Shown piece after piece: positions 34,571 through 43,565 of a stretch of 64,000 nt of DNA (its first letter is position 1; every line of letters begins with the position of its first letter). The stretch comes from JAPPKS01 sp963667895 (GTDB lineage Bacteria; Poribacteria; WGA-4E; PCPOR2b), in NCBI GenBank assembly GCA_965223985.1, contig OZ245030.1, positions 682,001 to 746,000 of the forward strand. The letters run 5' to 3'. Made by a program: the position numbers and the translations under genes. The notes beneath the pieces were generated by a model. It had not been told where the DNA came from and searched no databases. It saw only the letters and a list, made by a program, of their open reading frames with translations.

Positions 34571-36409
34571 CTATCGCCGCTTAAACCGACTCTCTAGTTC
34601 ATTTTTGCCCATCTCCACTACGATTGGGCGAGCGTGCGGGCAATTGAACGGCAATTTTGCTTGGGAAAGGTCCTTGACCAACGCAACCATTTCGTTCATC
34701 GTCAGAGCGTCGCCCGCCTTGACAGCGGATTTGCAGGCGAGCATAATCAGCGCCTCATCCTGCACGTCAAGCAGTTCGTCAGAAGGGGTAACAGTTTGCG
34801 GCAGTCGATCTAAGAGGTCGGTCACCGTCGTTGCGACGGACGATGTGGCAAGCATTGCCGGAATCGAGCGGACAAGAATGGTGTTTCCGCCGAATTGTTC
34901 AAACTCGAAGCCGAGTTTTTCGAAAAGATTTGTGCGAGCGTGGAGTGTCGTTAACTGTTGAGGGGTTATCTCAACTGTTACGGGAAGCAATAAGCCTTGC
35001 ACAGGAATCCCGTCTGCTTTCAATTGTTGGACAAAATGCTCATAGAGCACCCGCTCTGCTGCGACGTGCTGATCGATAAAAAACACCCGATCTTTCCACT
35101 CCGCCACGATGTAAGTATTGAACAGATTTGTCTTCAGTTGTACATCTTCAAAATCAAAGAGTTCGAGGGGGGTGCCGTCAGGGATTGAACGGTCAGGCGG
35201 TTGAATTCCTACTGGTGCACTAGATGGAAGCGATTCAGCCGCTTTTCCAGCGGTTTGTCCAGCTTGCCGCGGCGGGGTAGGGGAAAACACGACGCCAACT
35301 CCGATTTCCAACTCTGTATCCGCAGCTTGGGAGGCGATGCGGGGTTTCACATCGTCCCTTTTTTCCACTTGTGAATCGGTCGACGATACCGGTTGCGCTG
35401 CCTTTTCAATCTTCGGGATATACTTGTGCTTGTGGATACCGCTGTGAATCATGCGCGAAATCGCGCTGTAGATTGCCCGTTCATTTCTAAACCGTACCTC
35501 AACCTTGGCGGGGTGTACGTTTACATCGACCTCCTGCGCGTCCATCGTCAAGAATAGGAAGGCGACAGCGAATCGATTCTTGGGCACCATCGATCGCATC
35601 GCCTCGCCGAGGGCGGCGCCGAGAATCTTACTGCGAATCGGTCTAGAGTTCAGGAAAAACAGTTGATAACTGCGATTCGCTTTAGTCAGGTCCGGTTTGC
35701 CGATGAAGCTGTGCAGGCGAAGATTGGGCAACTCAGCGTCAAATTCGATTAAATTTTCGGCGAACTCCTTCCTGTATAGCAGACGAATCCGCTCAATATA
35801 GGAGTCACACGAACGGACATCAATCAGAGAACGGCGGTCGTGAGAGTGGGAAAATTGAATCTTCGGGTGCGCGAGCGCTGCCCAAGTCACTTGGTTGGTA
35901 AGATGGTTCAACTCGGTCGTTTCGCTTTTCAGGAATTTCAGACGCGCGGGAACATTGTAGAACAGGTTATTGATTGTGATGTGGGTGCCCGGCGAGCAAC
36001 CGCTTTCCTGCACAGATTTTACAACCCCGCCTTCAACCGCGATCTTTGTACCTACGAGCCCATCAGCCGTGCGCGACAGCAATTCAAGCTGCGATACGGA
36101 TGCGATGCTTGGCAGCGCCTCGCCGCGAAATCCAAACGTCTGAATGCGCTGTAAATCTTCAATGGTTCCGACTTTGCTCGTCGCATGGCGCTCTAAAGCT
36201 ATCAGGGCATCCTCCCGGGGCATACCCGTCCCGTTGTCTGAGACACGGATGAGCCGCTTGCCGCCTGCGCGAATCTCAACGTTGATATTGGTGCTCTCGG
36301 CGTCAATGGCGTTTTCAATCAGTTCTTTGACAACGGACGCGGGCCGCTCGACAACTTCACCGGCTGCGATTTTATTGGCAATATCGGGCGGAAGAATTTT
36401 AATTGGCAT
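34571..36409 (-). CDS. mutL: DNA mismatch repair protein MutL
   Basis: MutL, 612 aa. The N-terminal GHKL ATPase is complete: IAAGEVVERPASVVKELIEN, DNGTGMPREDALIALERHAT, TFGFRGEALPSIASVS and the GTHITINNLFYNVPARLKFL loop. After a variable linker, the C-terminal dimerisation domain carries the endonuclease motif as DQHVAAERVLYE (usual DQHA..E....E), then ACKSAVKAGDAL and FNCPHARPIVVEM. MutL of this kind nicks DNA itself, as expected for bacteria without MutH. Start ATG 36409. It precedes the rmlB-like gene by about 110 bases on the same strand. Confidence 0.96.
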   Translation of the reverse strand: MPIKILPPDIANKIAAGEVVERPASVVKELIENAIDAESTNINVEIRAGGKRLIRVSDNGTGMPREDALIALERHATSKVGTIEDLQRIQTFGFRGEALPSIASVSQLELLSRTADGLVGTKIAVEGGVVKSVQESGCSPGTHITINNLFYNVPARLKFLKSETTELNHLTNQVTWAALAHPKIQFSHSHDRRSLIDVRSCDSYIERIRLLYRKEFAENLIEFDAELPNLRLHSFIGKPDLTKANRSYQLFFLNSRPIRSKILGAALGEAMRSMVPKNRFAVAFLFLTMDAQEVDVNVHPAKVEVRFRNERAIYSAISRMIHSGIHKHKYIPKIEKAAQPVSSTDSQVEKRDDVKPRIASQAADTELEIGVGVVFSPTPPRQAGQTAGKAAESLPSSAPVGIQPPDRSIPDGTPLELFDFEDVQLKTNLFNTYIVAEWKDRVFFIDQHVAAERVLYEHFVQQLKADGIPVQGLLLPVTVEITPQQLTTLHARTNLFEKLGFEFEQFGGNTILVRSIPAMLATSSVATTVTDLLDRLPQTVTPSDELLDVQDEALIMLACKSAVKAGDALTMNEMVALVKDLSQAKLPFNCPHARPIVVEMGKNELESRFKRR

Positions 36410-36485
36410 TATGGGTTCCTAAGTTCGTTGTGACACCCCACATTGTACCACAAAGTTCCCGTTTCCACAAAGGATGAAATTTTAC

Positions 36486-36514
36486 TTGCAATCGGACGTT
36501 GCATTATGTATAAT
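36486..36514 (+). promoter_or_regulatory. promoter of tRNA-Asn
   Basis: TTGCAA (36486-36491) and a perfect TATAAT (36509-36514) are separated by 17 bases. The transcript would begin about 40 bases before the tRNA. Confidence 0.55.
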
Positions 36515-36563
36515 GAAGCCCTGTTTTCTAAAATTGCTCGGGGTTTCACCTGCGAGACATTAT

Positions 36564-36639
36564 TCCCCTGTAGCTCAGCTGGTAGAGCGGGTGGCTGTTA
36601 ACCACCTTGTCGGCGGTTCGAGTCCGTCCGGGGGAGCCA
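36564..36639 (+). tRNA. tRNA-Asn (anticodon GTT)
   Basis: The acceptor TCCCCTG (36564-36570) pairs with CGGGGGA (36629-36635), followed by discriminator G and encoded CCA at 36637-36639. The loop CTGTTAA gives anticodon GTT. The D-arm GTAGCTCAGCTGGTAGAGC and T-loop GTTCGAGTC are standard. Confidence 0.95.
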
Positions 36640-36675
36640 ATTTTTTATCGCCACTTCGGCGACCTAGGAGTTAAT

Positions 36676-36711
36676 ACAAGACCCCAGTGGGCAGCCCCAT
36701 TGGGGTCTTGT
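36676..36711 (+). terminator. rho-independent-like hairpin after tRNA-Asn
   Basis: ACAAGACCCCAGTGGG and CCCATTGGGGTCTTGT form a 16-base stem with one G-T pair and a four-base loop (CAGC). A run of seven T follows about 11 bases after the stem. It separates the tRNA from the DUF1761 gene. Confidence 0.7.
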
Positions 36712-36750
36712 CGTATCTGGAGTTTTTTTCAGGGGAAGGAGAACAGAATC

Positions 36751-37188
36751 ATGCATGAAGTCAATCTTCTGGCGGTGCTGGTTGCCGCAATCGTCCCGAT
36801 GATTATCGGCGCCCTCTGGTATGGCCCGCTATTCGGCAAGCGGTGGCTTGAACTGATGGAGACCACAGCGGAGGAGATTCAAGACGGTTTCAACCCGTTG
36901 AAGACTTATGGTGTGAGCTTCTTGCTAGCACTGGTCACCGCGTTTATCCTGGCGCAGTTATTCACTGGGATGGGTGAAGCCGCACGCATAGTCTCAATCA
37001 CCGGCAAGAGCGGGGACGCGCTGGCGGGCGTCTACTTGGCGGTCATGGTGCTGATTGCTTTCATCCTTCCGGTCGCTTACCAGTCGGTCACTTATGAGGG
37101 GCGGAAGGTGGGGCTTTTCTGGCTCAACCTAGGTTATAACGGAGTGGCGCTTCTCGGGCAGGCGGTGATAGTCGCGGTCTGGAGTTGA
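36751..37188 (+). CDS. DUF1761 family membrane protein
   Basis: A 145-residue integral membrane protein with four hydrophobic segments (near 6-25, 52-70, 92-112 and 120-143). The N-terminal VAAIVPMIIGALWYGPLFGK with its WYGPLFGK turn and the NPLKTYGVSFL segment are characteristic of DUF1761. Function is unknown. AAGGAG lies at the right distance before ATG 36751. Confidence 0.85.
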   Translation: MHEVNLLAVLVAAIVPMIIGALWYGPLFGKRWLELMETTAEEIQDGFNPLKTYGVSFLLALVTAFILAQLFTGMGEAARIVSITGKSGDALAGVYLAVMVLIAFILPVAYQSVTYEGRKVGLFWLNLGYNGVALLGQAVIVAVWS

Positions 37189-37602
37189 CCTGAGAGCCGC
37201 AGTTTTGTAGAGTGCACACTGCTCACCAGTCTTTGAAAGCGGCAGCAGGGCGACAGGTAATATAACTCAGCTGCCCCAAAATAAGTTTGCCCTCTATTTT
37301 TTTAATAAGATCTCAAACAGACTCTTAAAGATGAAAAGCGTGTAGAATCAGAGCCTTCTTAAACAGAATGGGGTTAGGAACAAGATTATTCCGGGGATGC
37401 GCGAGCATAATGGCACCGAACCCGATCTTATTGAGCAAGAAAGCCGTTTCATTGTGCGGTTGTGGAAGGAACCCCAAGAAACATAATCCTCAACAAATCT
37501 AAAGTATCACGCGAAAATCGTGCGCGTCAGGTTCGTGCAGTCGCGATTCGGAGATTGCTCCTACCACCGTGCGGAGGAAGAAACGGAGTTTGTGGCGTGA
37601 AT
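37189..37602. other. decayed spacer at the left edge of the defence island
   Basis: This stretch holds no intact gene. It contains a dispersed repeat near 37203-37240 (shared with 51462-51500), a short coding relic (37379-37486) and an inverted copy of a 27-bp repeat at 37539-37565 that recurs at 43774-43800. Confidence 0.6.
37379..37486 (+). pseudogene. 3' relic resembling an AlbA_2/Schlafen-type ATP-binding protein
   Basis: A 35-codon open stretch ends IIPGMREHNGTEPDLIEQES then RFIVRLWKEPQET and a stop. The pattern G-I-x-x-M-R-E...G-x-x-E-P...F-x-V-x-L-W is the usual C-terminus of AlbA_2-domain (RecG-like, ATP-binding) regulators. No upstream part of such a gene remains. The match is short, so the assignment is tentative. 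Confidence 0.4.
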
Positions 37603-38072
37603 GTCTGAACTGTGATTTGTATGATTGGGTGATGGGCTATGATTAAAAGAGAACATAAGCATTCGGTGTTGACGGGGAACGTGATTGGCTGTGCCATGAC
37701 GGTTCATTCTGCGTTAGGCAATGGATTTCAGGAAGTCATTTATCAGAGGGCATTAGCAATTGAAATGGCAGATCAACCCATTGTTTTCAGCCGTGAGCAC
37801 GAGATGCCTATCTACTACAGAGGGCAGCAAATTGGCACGCGAAGAGTTGATTTCTTGTTAGAAGGTGTTGTCTCTGTTGAATTGAAGGCTATTATCCAAC
37901 TGGATGAAGTCCACCTGGCGCAGGCAATCAATTATTTGGAGGCATACGATCTGGAGGTTGGGCTACTAATCAACTTTGGCGCAAGAAGTCTTCAGTTTAA
38001 AAGAGTAACCAACAACATGTTCAAGCAAATAAATCAAGGTAATCCCAAAATCCTATAAATCACAGTCCAGAC
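37603..38072 (+). mobile_element. TIR-bounded GxxExxY unit, copy 1
   Basis: GTCTGAACTGTGATTT at 37603 and AAATCACAGTCCAGAC ending at 38072 are inverted repeats with one mismatch. Between them lies a single gene (37639-38058). A second copy of the whole unit is at 41696-42164 in the same orientation. The right end stops four bases before the hsdM start codon. No clear target-site duplication is visible. Calling it mobile is inference from the structure. Confidence 0.6.
37639..38058 (+). CDS. GxxExxY family protein, copy 1
   Basis: A 139-residue protein of the GxxExxY family (TIGR04256-type). The eponymous motif is GNGFQEVIYQRALAIEM. A PD-(D/E)xK-like nuclease core can be read as RRVDFLLEGVVSVELKA: aspartate, then E-x-K on the next strand, followed by the helix HLAQAINYLEAYDLEVGLLINFG. 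The family's function is not established; the fold suggests DNA binding or cleavage. It fills almost all of the TIR-bounded unit and differs from copy 2 at only a few residues. Short frame start ATG 37639. Confidence 0.88.
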   Translation: MIKREHKHSVLTGNVIGCAMTVHSALGNGFQEVIYQRALAIEMADQPIVFSREHEMPIYYRGQQIGTRRVDFLLEGVVSVELKAIIQLDEVHLAQAINYLEAYDLEVGLLINFGARSLQFKRVTNNMFKQINQGNPKIL

Positions 38073-38076
38073 AACT

Positions 38077-40532
38077 ATGGCGCTGAAGAAATCACAACTC
38101 TATGCTTCACTTTGGCAAAGCTGCGACGAGTTGCGCGGCGGCATGGACGCCTCACAATACAAAGACTACATCCTGACGCTGCTGTTCATGAAGTATGTCT
38201 CGGACAAGTACGCCGACGATAGTTTCGCTCTGGTTGAAATCCCTGAAGGCGGCGGCTTCAACGACATGGTGAAGTTGCAAGGCGACAAGGAGATTGGCGA
38301 CAAAATCAACAAGATCATCGGCAAGTTTGCGGAGGCAAACGAGCTTAAGGGGGTCGTCGATCAGGCAGACTTCAACGATGAGGGCAAACTCGGCGCCGGC
38401 AAAGAGATGCAAGATCGGCTTTCCAAGCTAGTTGCCATTTTCGAATCCCTCGACTTCCGCGCCAACCGTGCCGAGGGTGACGACCTGCTGGGCGACGCCT
38501 ACGAGTACCTCATGCGTCACTTTGCCACCGAGTCAGGCAAAAGCAAGGGTCAGTTCTACACCCCCCCGCCGAGGTCTCCCGTATCATGGCGAAGGTGATT
38601 GCGATTGGTCCACACACTCGTCAGGACGACACCATCTACGATCCCGCTTGCGGCTCCGGTTCGCTGCTACTCAAAGCTGTCGACGAGGCGCCAAACGAAA
38701 TTAGCATCTATGGTCAGGAGAAGGACAACGCCACCTACGCACTTGCGCGGATGAACATGTACCTTCACGGCTATCCGACCGCAGACATTTGGCATGGCAA
38801 CACACTGGCTGCACCGTACTTCAAGAATCAACACGACGGCTTAAAGACCTTCGACTTCGCGGTCGCCAATCCGCCTTTCTCCGATAAAGCGTGGTCTAAT
38901 GGGCTCAATCCTGCACACGACGAATTTGGTCGTTTCGAGTACGGGGTTCCGCCCGCCAAGAACGGCGATTACGCCTTTCTCCTACACTTCATTGCGTCGC
39001 TCAACAGCAGGGGCAAAGGCGCCATAATCCTGCCTCACGGCGTACTGTTTCGTCGATACAAAGAAGCGGATATCCGCAGAAGGCTTATCCAACGCGGTGT
39101 GATAAAGGGGATCATCGGTTTGCCCGCCAATCTCTTCTACGGCACCGGCATCCCCGCCTGCATTCTGGTCATCGACAAGGAGAATGCCCACGCCCGCACC
39201 GGCATCTTCATGATTAACGCCAGCAAGGGCTTCCTCAAAGACGGCAACAAGAACCGCCTTCGCACCCAGGATATTCACAAGATTGTGGAGGTCTTTAATA
39301 AGCAGACTGAGCTTGAGGGCTTCGCCCGCATGGTGCCCGTTTCTGAGATTGCCGATCCCGCCAACGATTACAACCTCAACATCCCGCGCTACATTGACGC
39401 CAGCGAACCGGAAGACTTGCACGACCTTGACGCTCATCTGAACGGCGGCATCCCCGACATTGACATTGATGCGCTTGACACCTATTGGACGGTCTTTCCT
39501 TCGCTGCGCCGAAAATTGTTCAAGGGTAACGGCAGACCAGGTTACAGCGACCCGACCGTGGCGACGCATCAGGTCCGGGCTGCTATCCTTACGCATGGCG
39601 AGTTTACGTCCTATCAGCAGCGGGTTGATGCTGTGTTTGAGACGTGGCGCGAGGCACACGAAGCACGCATGCTGTGTATTGCGGTGGGCACGCTCCCCAG
39701 AAAAATCATTGACACGTTCTCAGAAGATCTGTTGGTCCGGTTTAGCGCCCTGCCACTTCTTGATCGGTACGATGTTTATCAGCGACTGATGGACTATTGG
39801 GACGAGGTGATGCAGGACGATGTTTATCTGATTGCAACAGAGGGTTGGGTCGCGGCGGCGAAACCTCGCGGTATCATTGAGGATAAGGACAGGAAGATTA
39901 AGGAGACCGCCGACCTCGTTGTTAATCGTAAGAAGTATAAGATGGATCTGATTCCGCCGGCGTTGATCGTTGCACGCTATTTCGCCGATGAACAAGATGC
40001 TATTGAGATGCTGCAGGCAAAGCAAGAAACTGCCGTGCAAACCTTAGAGGAATACATTGAGGAACACGCCGGCGAGGACGGATTGCTTGCCGATGCTGTC
40101 AACGACAAAGGCAATATCACCGCTAGCAGTATGAAGGAACGGCTCAAGGCACTCACAACGCCGCACGAGACGCAAGATAACGACGATGAACGGGAGGTAC
40201 TTGAGTACTGTCTATCTCTGCTTGATGCGAAGTCGAAAGCGGACAAGGCGGTAAAAGATGCCCAACTCGCGCTTGATGAACAGGTGCTGACACACTACGC
40301 GACGCTCACCGAGGACGAGATCAAGGTGCTTGTGGTTGAAGATAAATGGTTCGCCAGTATTCACGCAGCGATTGATGGTGAGGTCCAGCGGTTGACACAG
40401 GCACTCGCGGAACGCGTGAAGGAGCTGGAGGAACGTTACGCGAATCCGTTACCGGAGTTGGCGCGCGAGGTGGAGGCGTTTGACGTGAAGGTAGCGGCAC
40501 ATTTGCGGAACATGGGGGTTGATTGGGTATGA
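38077..40532 (+). CDS. hsdM: type I restriction-modification DNA methyltransferase HsdM, frame broken at poly-C
   Basis: HsdM methylates adenine in the recognition site and forms the M2S core. The N-terminal bundle (MALKKSQLYASLWQSCDELR, LTLLFMKYVSDKYAD) and the GQFYT segment lie in one frame. The catalytic part (RIMAKVIAIGP, AdoMet motif DPACGSGSLLLKA, active-site VANPPFSDKAW) follows in another. The switch is at a run of seven C (38561-38567): five or eight C would restore the frame. The C-terminus is extended by a coiled-coil region of about 200 residues. The gene starts four bases after the GxxExxY unit and lacks a Shine-Dalgarno. It overlaps hsdS by ATGA. Confidence 0.88.
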
Positions 40533-41701
40533 ACACAACAAAACCGCCTTCGCAAATACCACATCTGCAGAGGTTCAGCGGCAAGTGGAAGACGAAGCAG
40601 TTGGGGGAGATTGCTCATATCAATGTAGGATGTAAAAACAACGAAGACAAAAATGAAAATGGGCAGTACCCATTTTTCGTTCGCTCGGCAATTGTTGAAC
40701 GAATTAACAGCTATTGCTTTGACGGTGAGGCAATTCTTGTTCCAGGTGAAGGAGGAATTGAAAGTATTTTTCACTATATCAATGGTCGTTTTGACTGTCA
40801 TCAACGCGTTTACATGATCAACATATTCTCGAATGACGTGTGTGGAAAGTTGGTATACTACAGCATGGTATTGCAGTTTGGAAGCCACGCTATGCAAAAC
40901 ACGGTTAAATCAACTGTCGACTCGTTACGTCTACCAACTTTCAAGAATTTTTCTTTCTCTCTGCCACAGGATATTGCTGAACAACGCGCCATCGCCGAGG
41001 TGTTGTCGGATGTGGATCGGTTGATTGAGGCGTTGGATACACTCATTGCGAAGAAGCGGGCAATCAAACAGGCAACCATGCAGCAGCTCCTCACCGGCAA
41101 GACGCGCCTGCCGGGGTTTGGTGGGGCGTGGTTTGAAAAACCGCTTATTGACCTTGCAACTATTACTATGGGTCAATCACCACCCTCAATGTCTTACAAT
41201 CAACGGGGTAACGGAGTACCATTGATTCAAGGCAATGCCGACATCAAAGACCGTAGGACGATCGATCGTGTGTGGACTACACAAGGGAGCAAGTATTGTG
41301 ATTTAGGAGACCTGATACTCACTGTCCGGGCACCTGTTGGAGTTGTTGCGGTTGCAAGCAAAAGGGCTTGTCTCGGACGTGGAGTGTGCGGATTGAAGCC
41401 TTTTGGTGACTCTAGGTTTCTGTTCTATGCCTTGAACAATGTACAAGTACGTTGGCAGATTTTTGAACAAGGTAGTACGTTTACCGCTGCCAATTCAGAA
41501 CAGATTGGGCAGTTTAGACTCTACCTTCCACACGACGAAAACGAACAACGTGCCATTGCCGACATCTTCTCCGACATGGACGCCGAAATTGCTGCCTTGG
41601 CGCAACGTAGGGATAAAACCCGTGCCATTAAGCAGGGAATGATGCAGCAACTTCTTACAGGGCGGGTGCGGTTGGTGAGATCTGATGCAGCCACGGTCTG
41701 A
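40529..41701 (+). CDS. hsdS: type I restriction-modification specificity subunit HsdS
   Basis: HsdS determines the recognition sequence. There are two target-recognition domains (about residues 15-150 and 205-350). Each is followed by a conserved helix: DVDRLIEALDTLIAKKRAIK with QLLTGKTRLPGF in the middle, and DMDAEIAALAQRRDKTRAIK with MMQQLLTGRVRLV at the end. ATG 40529 overlaps the hsdM stop. The natural end appears to have been replaced: the stop codon TGA (41699-41701) lies inside the terminal inverted repeat of GxxExxY copy 2. About 390 residues is normal for HsdS. Confidence 0.93.
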   Translation: MNTTKPPSQIPHLQRFSGKWKTKQLGEIAHINVGCKNNEDKNENGQYPFFVRSAIVERINSYCFDGEAILVPGEGGIESIFHYINGRFDCHQRVYMINIFSNDVCGKLVYYSMVLQFGSHAMQNTVKSTVDSLRLPTFKNFSFSLPQDIAEQRAIAEVLSDVDRLIEALDTLIAKKRAIKQATMQQLLTGKTRLPGFGGAWFEKPLIDLATITMGQSPPSMSYNQRGNGVPLIQGNADIKDRRTIDRVWTTQGSKYCDLGDLILTVRAPVGVVAVASKRACLGRGVCGLKPFGDSRFLFYALNNVQVRWQIFEQGSTFTAANSEQIGQFRLYLPHDENEQRAIADIFSDMDAEIAALAQRRDKTRAIKQGMMQQLLTGRVRLVRSDAATV

Positions 41702-42164
41702 ACTGTGATTTGTATGATTGAGTGATGGGCTATGATTAAGAGAGAACATAAGCATTCGGAGTTGACGGGGAAGGTGATTGGCTGTGCCATGACGGTCTAT
41801 TCTGCGCTGGGCAATGGATTTCAGGAAGTCATCTATCAGAGGGCGTTAGCAATCGAAATGACAGATCAACGTATTGGTTTCAGCCGTGAGCACGAGATGC
41901 CTATCTGTTACAGAGGGCAACAATTCGGCACGCGAAGAGTCGATTCCTTGATAGAAGGCGTTGTCTCTGTTGAATTGAAGGCTAATATGCAACTCGATGA
42001 TGTCCACCTTGCACAGGCGCTCAATTATTTGGAGGCATACAATCTGGAGGTTGGGTTACTAATCACCTTTGGCGCAAGAAGCCTTGAGTTCAAAAGAGTT
42101 TCCAACAAGAACTTCAAGTAAAAAATCAAGGCAATCCCAAAATCCCATAAATCACAGTTCAGAC
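41696..42164 (+). mobile_element. TIR-bounded GxxExxY unit, copy 2
   Basis: GTCTGAACTGTGATTT (41696-41711) and AAATCACAGTTCAGAC (42149-42164) are perfect 16-bp inverted repeats. The unit is 469 bp and matches copy 1 at 37603 along its whole length. Its left end supplies the hsdS stop codon. To the right lies a leftover hsdS 3' piece, which suggests insertion at, or recombination through, an hsdS end. Confidence 0.65.
41732..42121 (+). CDS. GxxExxY family protein, copy 2
   Basis: A 129-residue close copy of the protein at 37639, ten residues shorter because of an earlier stop. The motif GNGFQEVIYQRALAIEM is identical; the nuclease-like core reads RRVDSLIEGVVSVELKA, keeping the D...ExK residues while a neighbouring F is S. 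Both copies keep their reading frames, so both appear maintained. The open frame sits in the same position inside its TIRs as copy 1. Confidence 0.88.
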   Translation: MIKREHKHSELTGKVIGCAMTVYSALGNGFQEVIYQRALAIEMTDQRIGFSREHEMPICYRGQQFGTRRVDSLIEGVVSVELKANMQLDDVHLAQALNYLEAYNLEVGLLITFGARSLEFKRVSNKNFK

Positions 42165-42202
42165 AATGTTAGATACCGCCACCAAACTAACCCCGCCTTT
42201 TC

Positions 42203-42292
42203 GACATGGGCGGGAAGATTATCGCCGCCATCAAGCAGGGAATGATGCAGCAGCTGCTCACGGGGCGCGTGCGTCTGGTGAAAACGGAATAA
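42203..42292 (+). pseudogene. hsdS: hsdS 3' relic
   Basis: In frame: FDMGGKIIAAIKQGMMQQLL then TGRVRLVKTE and a stop. This matches the C-terminal helix of HsdS (DMDAEIAAL...AIKQGMMQQLLTGRVRLV) with a short internal deletion. It lies just right of GxxExxY copy 2 and is a leftover of a second, or the original, hsdS end. Confidence 0.7.
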
Positions 42293-42443
42293 TTTCAGGA
42301 TGAGTGCTCTTTGTAGGAAGGAACTCCGATTCCCGACTCCTACACTCGCGATTTTTTTTGAAAACTGACAACCAAAACAATCCCCTGAAAGGCGACATGC
42401 GGGTCACTAAAAATCGTCCAAAACTTAGTGTTAACAGAAGGTT
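42293..42443. other. spacer with degenerate dispersed repeat
   Basis: Near 42313-42338 lies GTAGGAAGGAACTCCGATTC and following bases, a degenerate relative of the 27-bp repeat at 43774 and 37539. No gene is seen. Confidence 0.4.
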
Positions 42444-43565
42444 ATGATGAATAAATCATCTTCAACACCTGAATTTCCGAAATTTCCGATTGGGGAGTTC
42501 GAGGCAGAACTTGAACAGGAGCATGCTGAGTTTAAATCTGCCATCCAAGAATTGTCGCAAAAATTATTAACCCAGCTCAACGATCAGAACCCAGAGCTCA
42601 CGGATGCCAAAATTACTAGTCAGAATGATATTGAAATTTCAATAACATTAGGAAGAAGACAACTTGATGGAATTTTGTTAGAGTATCAAAGGCAAGTTCA
42701 GGATGTCGTTCGCAAAGATATATATTCCCGAATTGAAAAGGAACTTGGTCGGCCAATCATGCCTACTGAATTAACCTTCACTCCCTCTCATATCTCTTTA
42801 TCAGAGGCTAACAAATCGGATCAAATAGAGGAGGATTACGAGTTTGCCGTTGCCAAGGGGCAGCAGAACCACTATCTTACTTATATAAATAACATTATTC
42901 CAGAATGCCAAACTAATCGACCGAACATACGAATCTTTGTCTATGCTCCCAGTCGGCGTGGAGCACGCATGTTTACCTACGTTGAGTCAAATGGGATAGT
43001 ATTAATAAACGATATTTTTAAACCACCAACCGTGACACTTGATACAAACGTGGTAAGAGAATGGTGGGACAATCGATCTAAAATTGAATATGTGGAAAAA
43101 TTATTAGATCTCGGGAAAACATTTGAAATTGATTTAGCCGTAACACGGCGAATTCACGAAGATGTGCCAAATCAGCCGTTAGCTGCCAAAATTAACGATC
43201 TTCCGAACTTATTAATCCATGAAATCGGGGCAGTTATGCGCCTTAACAAATGGGAGGCTGGCACTGACACAGTAGGTGTTACTGAATTCGTGAATTTTAT
43301 CGAATCGATTGAAACCTCTGATGAATTCAATCACATGAACAAAGATAAACGCCCAGATTGGCGTGACTGGGACCATATTCATACACATTATAGGTATAGT
43401 AGAAACTATTTTCTCACATGGGATAGTAGAGTCTTACATTTTGAAAAAGCATTTGAAGATTTTGGTATTAAAGTAATGAATCCTGAAGAATACCTTTCAC
43501 ATCATGAACCACTGAATTTTGAAGGATGGGTAATGGAAACAATATCCAATCCTTTACAGAACTGA
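42444..43565 (+). CDS. protein with C-terminal PIN-like nuclease domain
   Basis: A 373-residue protein. The first half is helical and acidic, with no family I recognise. The second half (from about residue 195) looks like a PIN domain: VTLDTNVVREWWDN supplies the first acidic cluster, IDLAVTRRIHEDVP the region after strand 2, and RDWDHIHTHYRYSRNYFLTWDSRV the later acids with the usual FLTxD end, then FGIKVMNPEEYL. PIN proteins cleave RNA and are often toxins. The N-terminal half could be a sensor or inhibitory part. AGAAGG precedes ATG 42444. Position inside the type I restriction island suggests a defence role. Confidence 0.7.
   Translation: MMNKSSSTPEFPKFPIGEFEAELEQEHAEFKSAIQELSQKLLTQLNDQNPELTDAKITSQNDIEISITLGRRQLDGILLEYQRQVQDVVRKDIYSRIEKELGRPIMPTELTFTPSHISLSEANKSDQIEEDYEFAVAKGQQNHYLTYINNIIPECQTNRPNIRIFVYAPSRRGARMFTYVESNGIVLINDIFKPPTVTLDTNVVREWWDNRSKIEYVEKLLDLGKTFEIDLAVTRRIHEDVPNQPLAAKINDLPNLLIHEIGAVMRLNKWEAGTDTVGVTEFVNFIESIETSDEFNHMNKDKRPDWRDWDHIHTHYRYSRNYFLTWDSRVLHFEKAFEDFGIKVMNPEEYLSHHEPLNFEGWVMETISNPLQN

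Noticed and set aside
38982..39659. A 225-codon minus-strand frame inside hsdM
   Set aside because: It is antisense to conserved methyltransferase motifs and has no family content.
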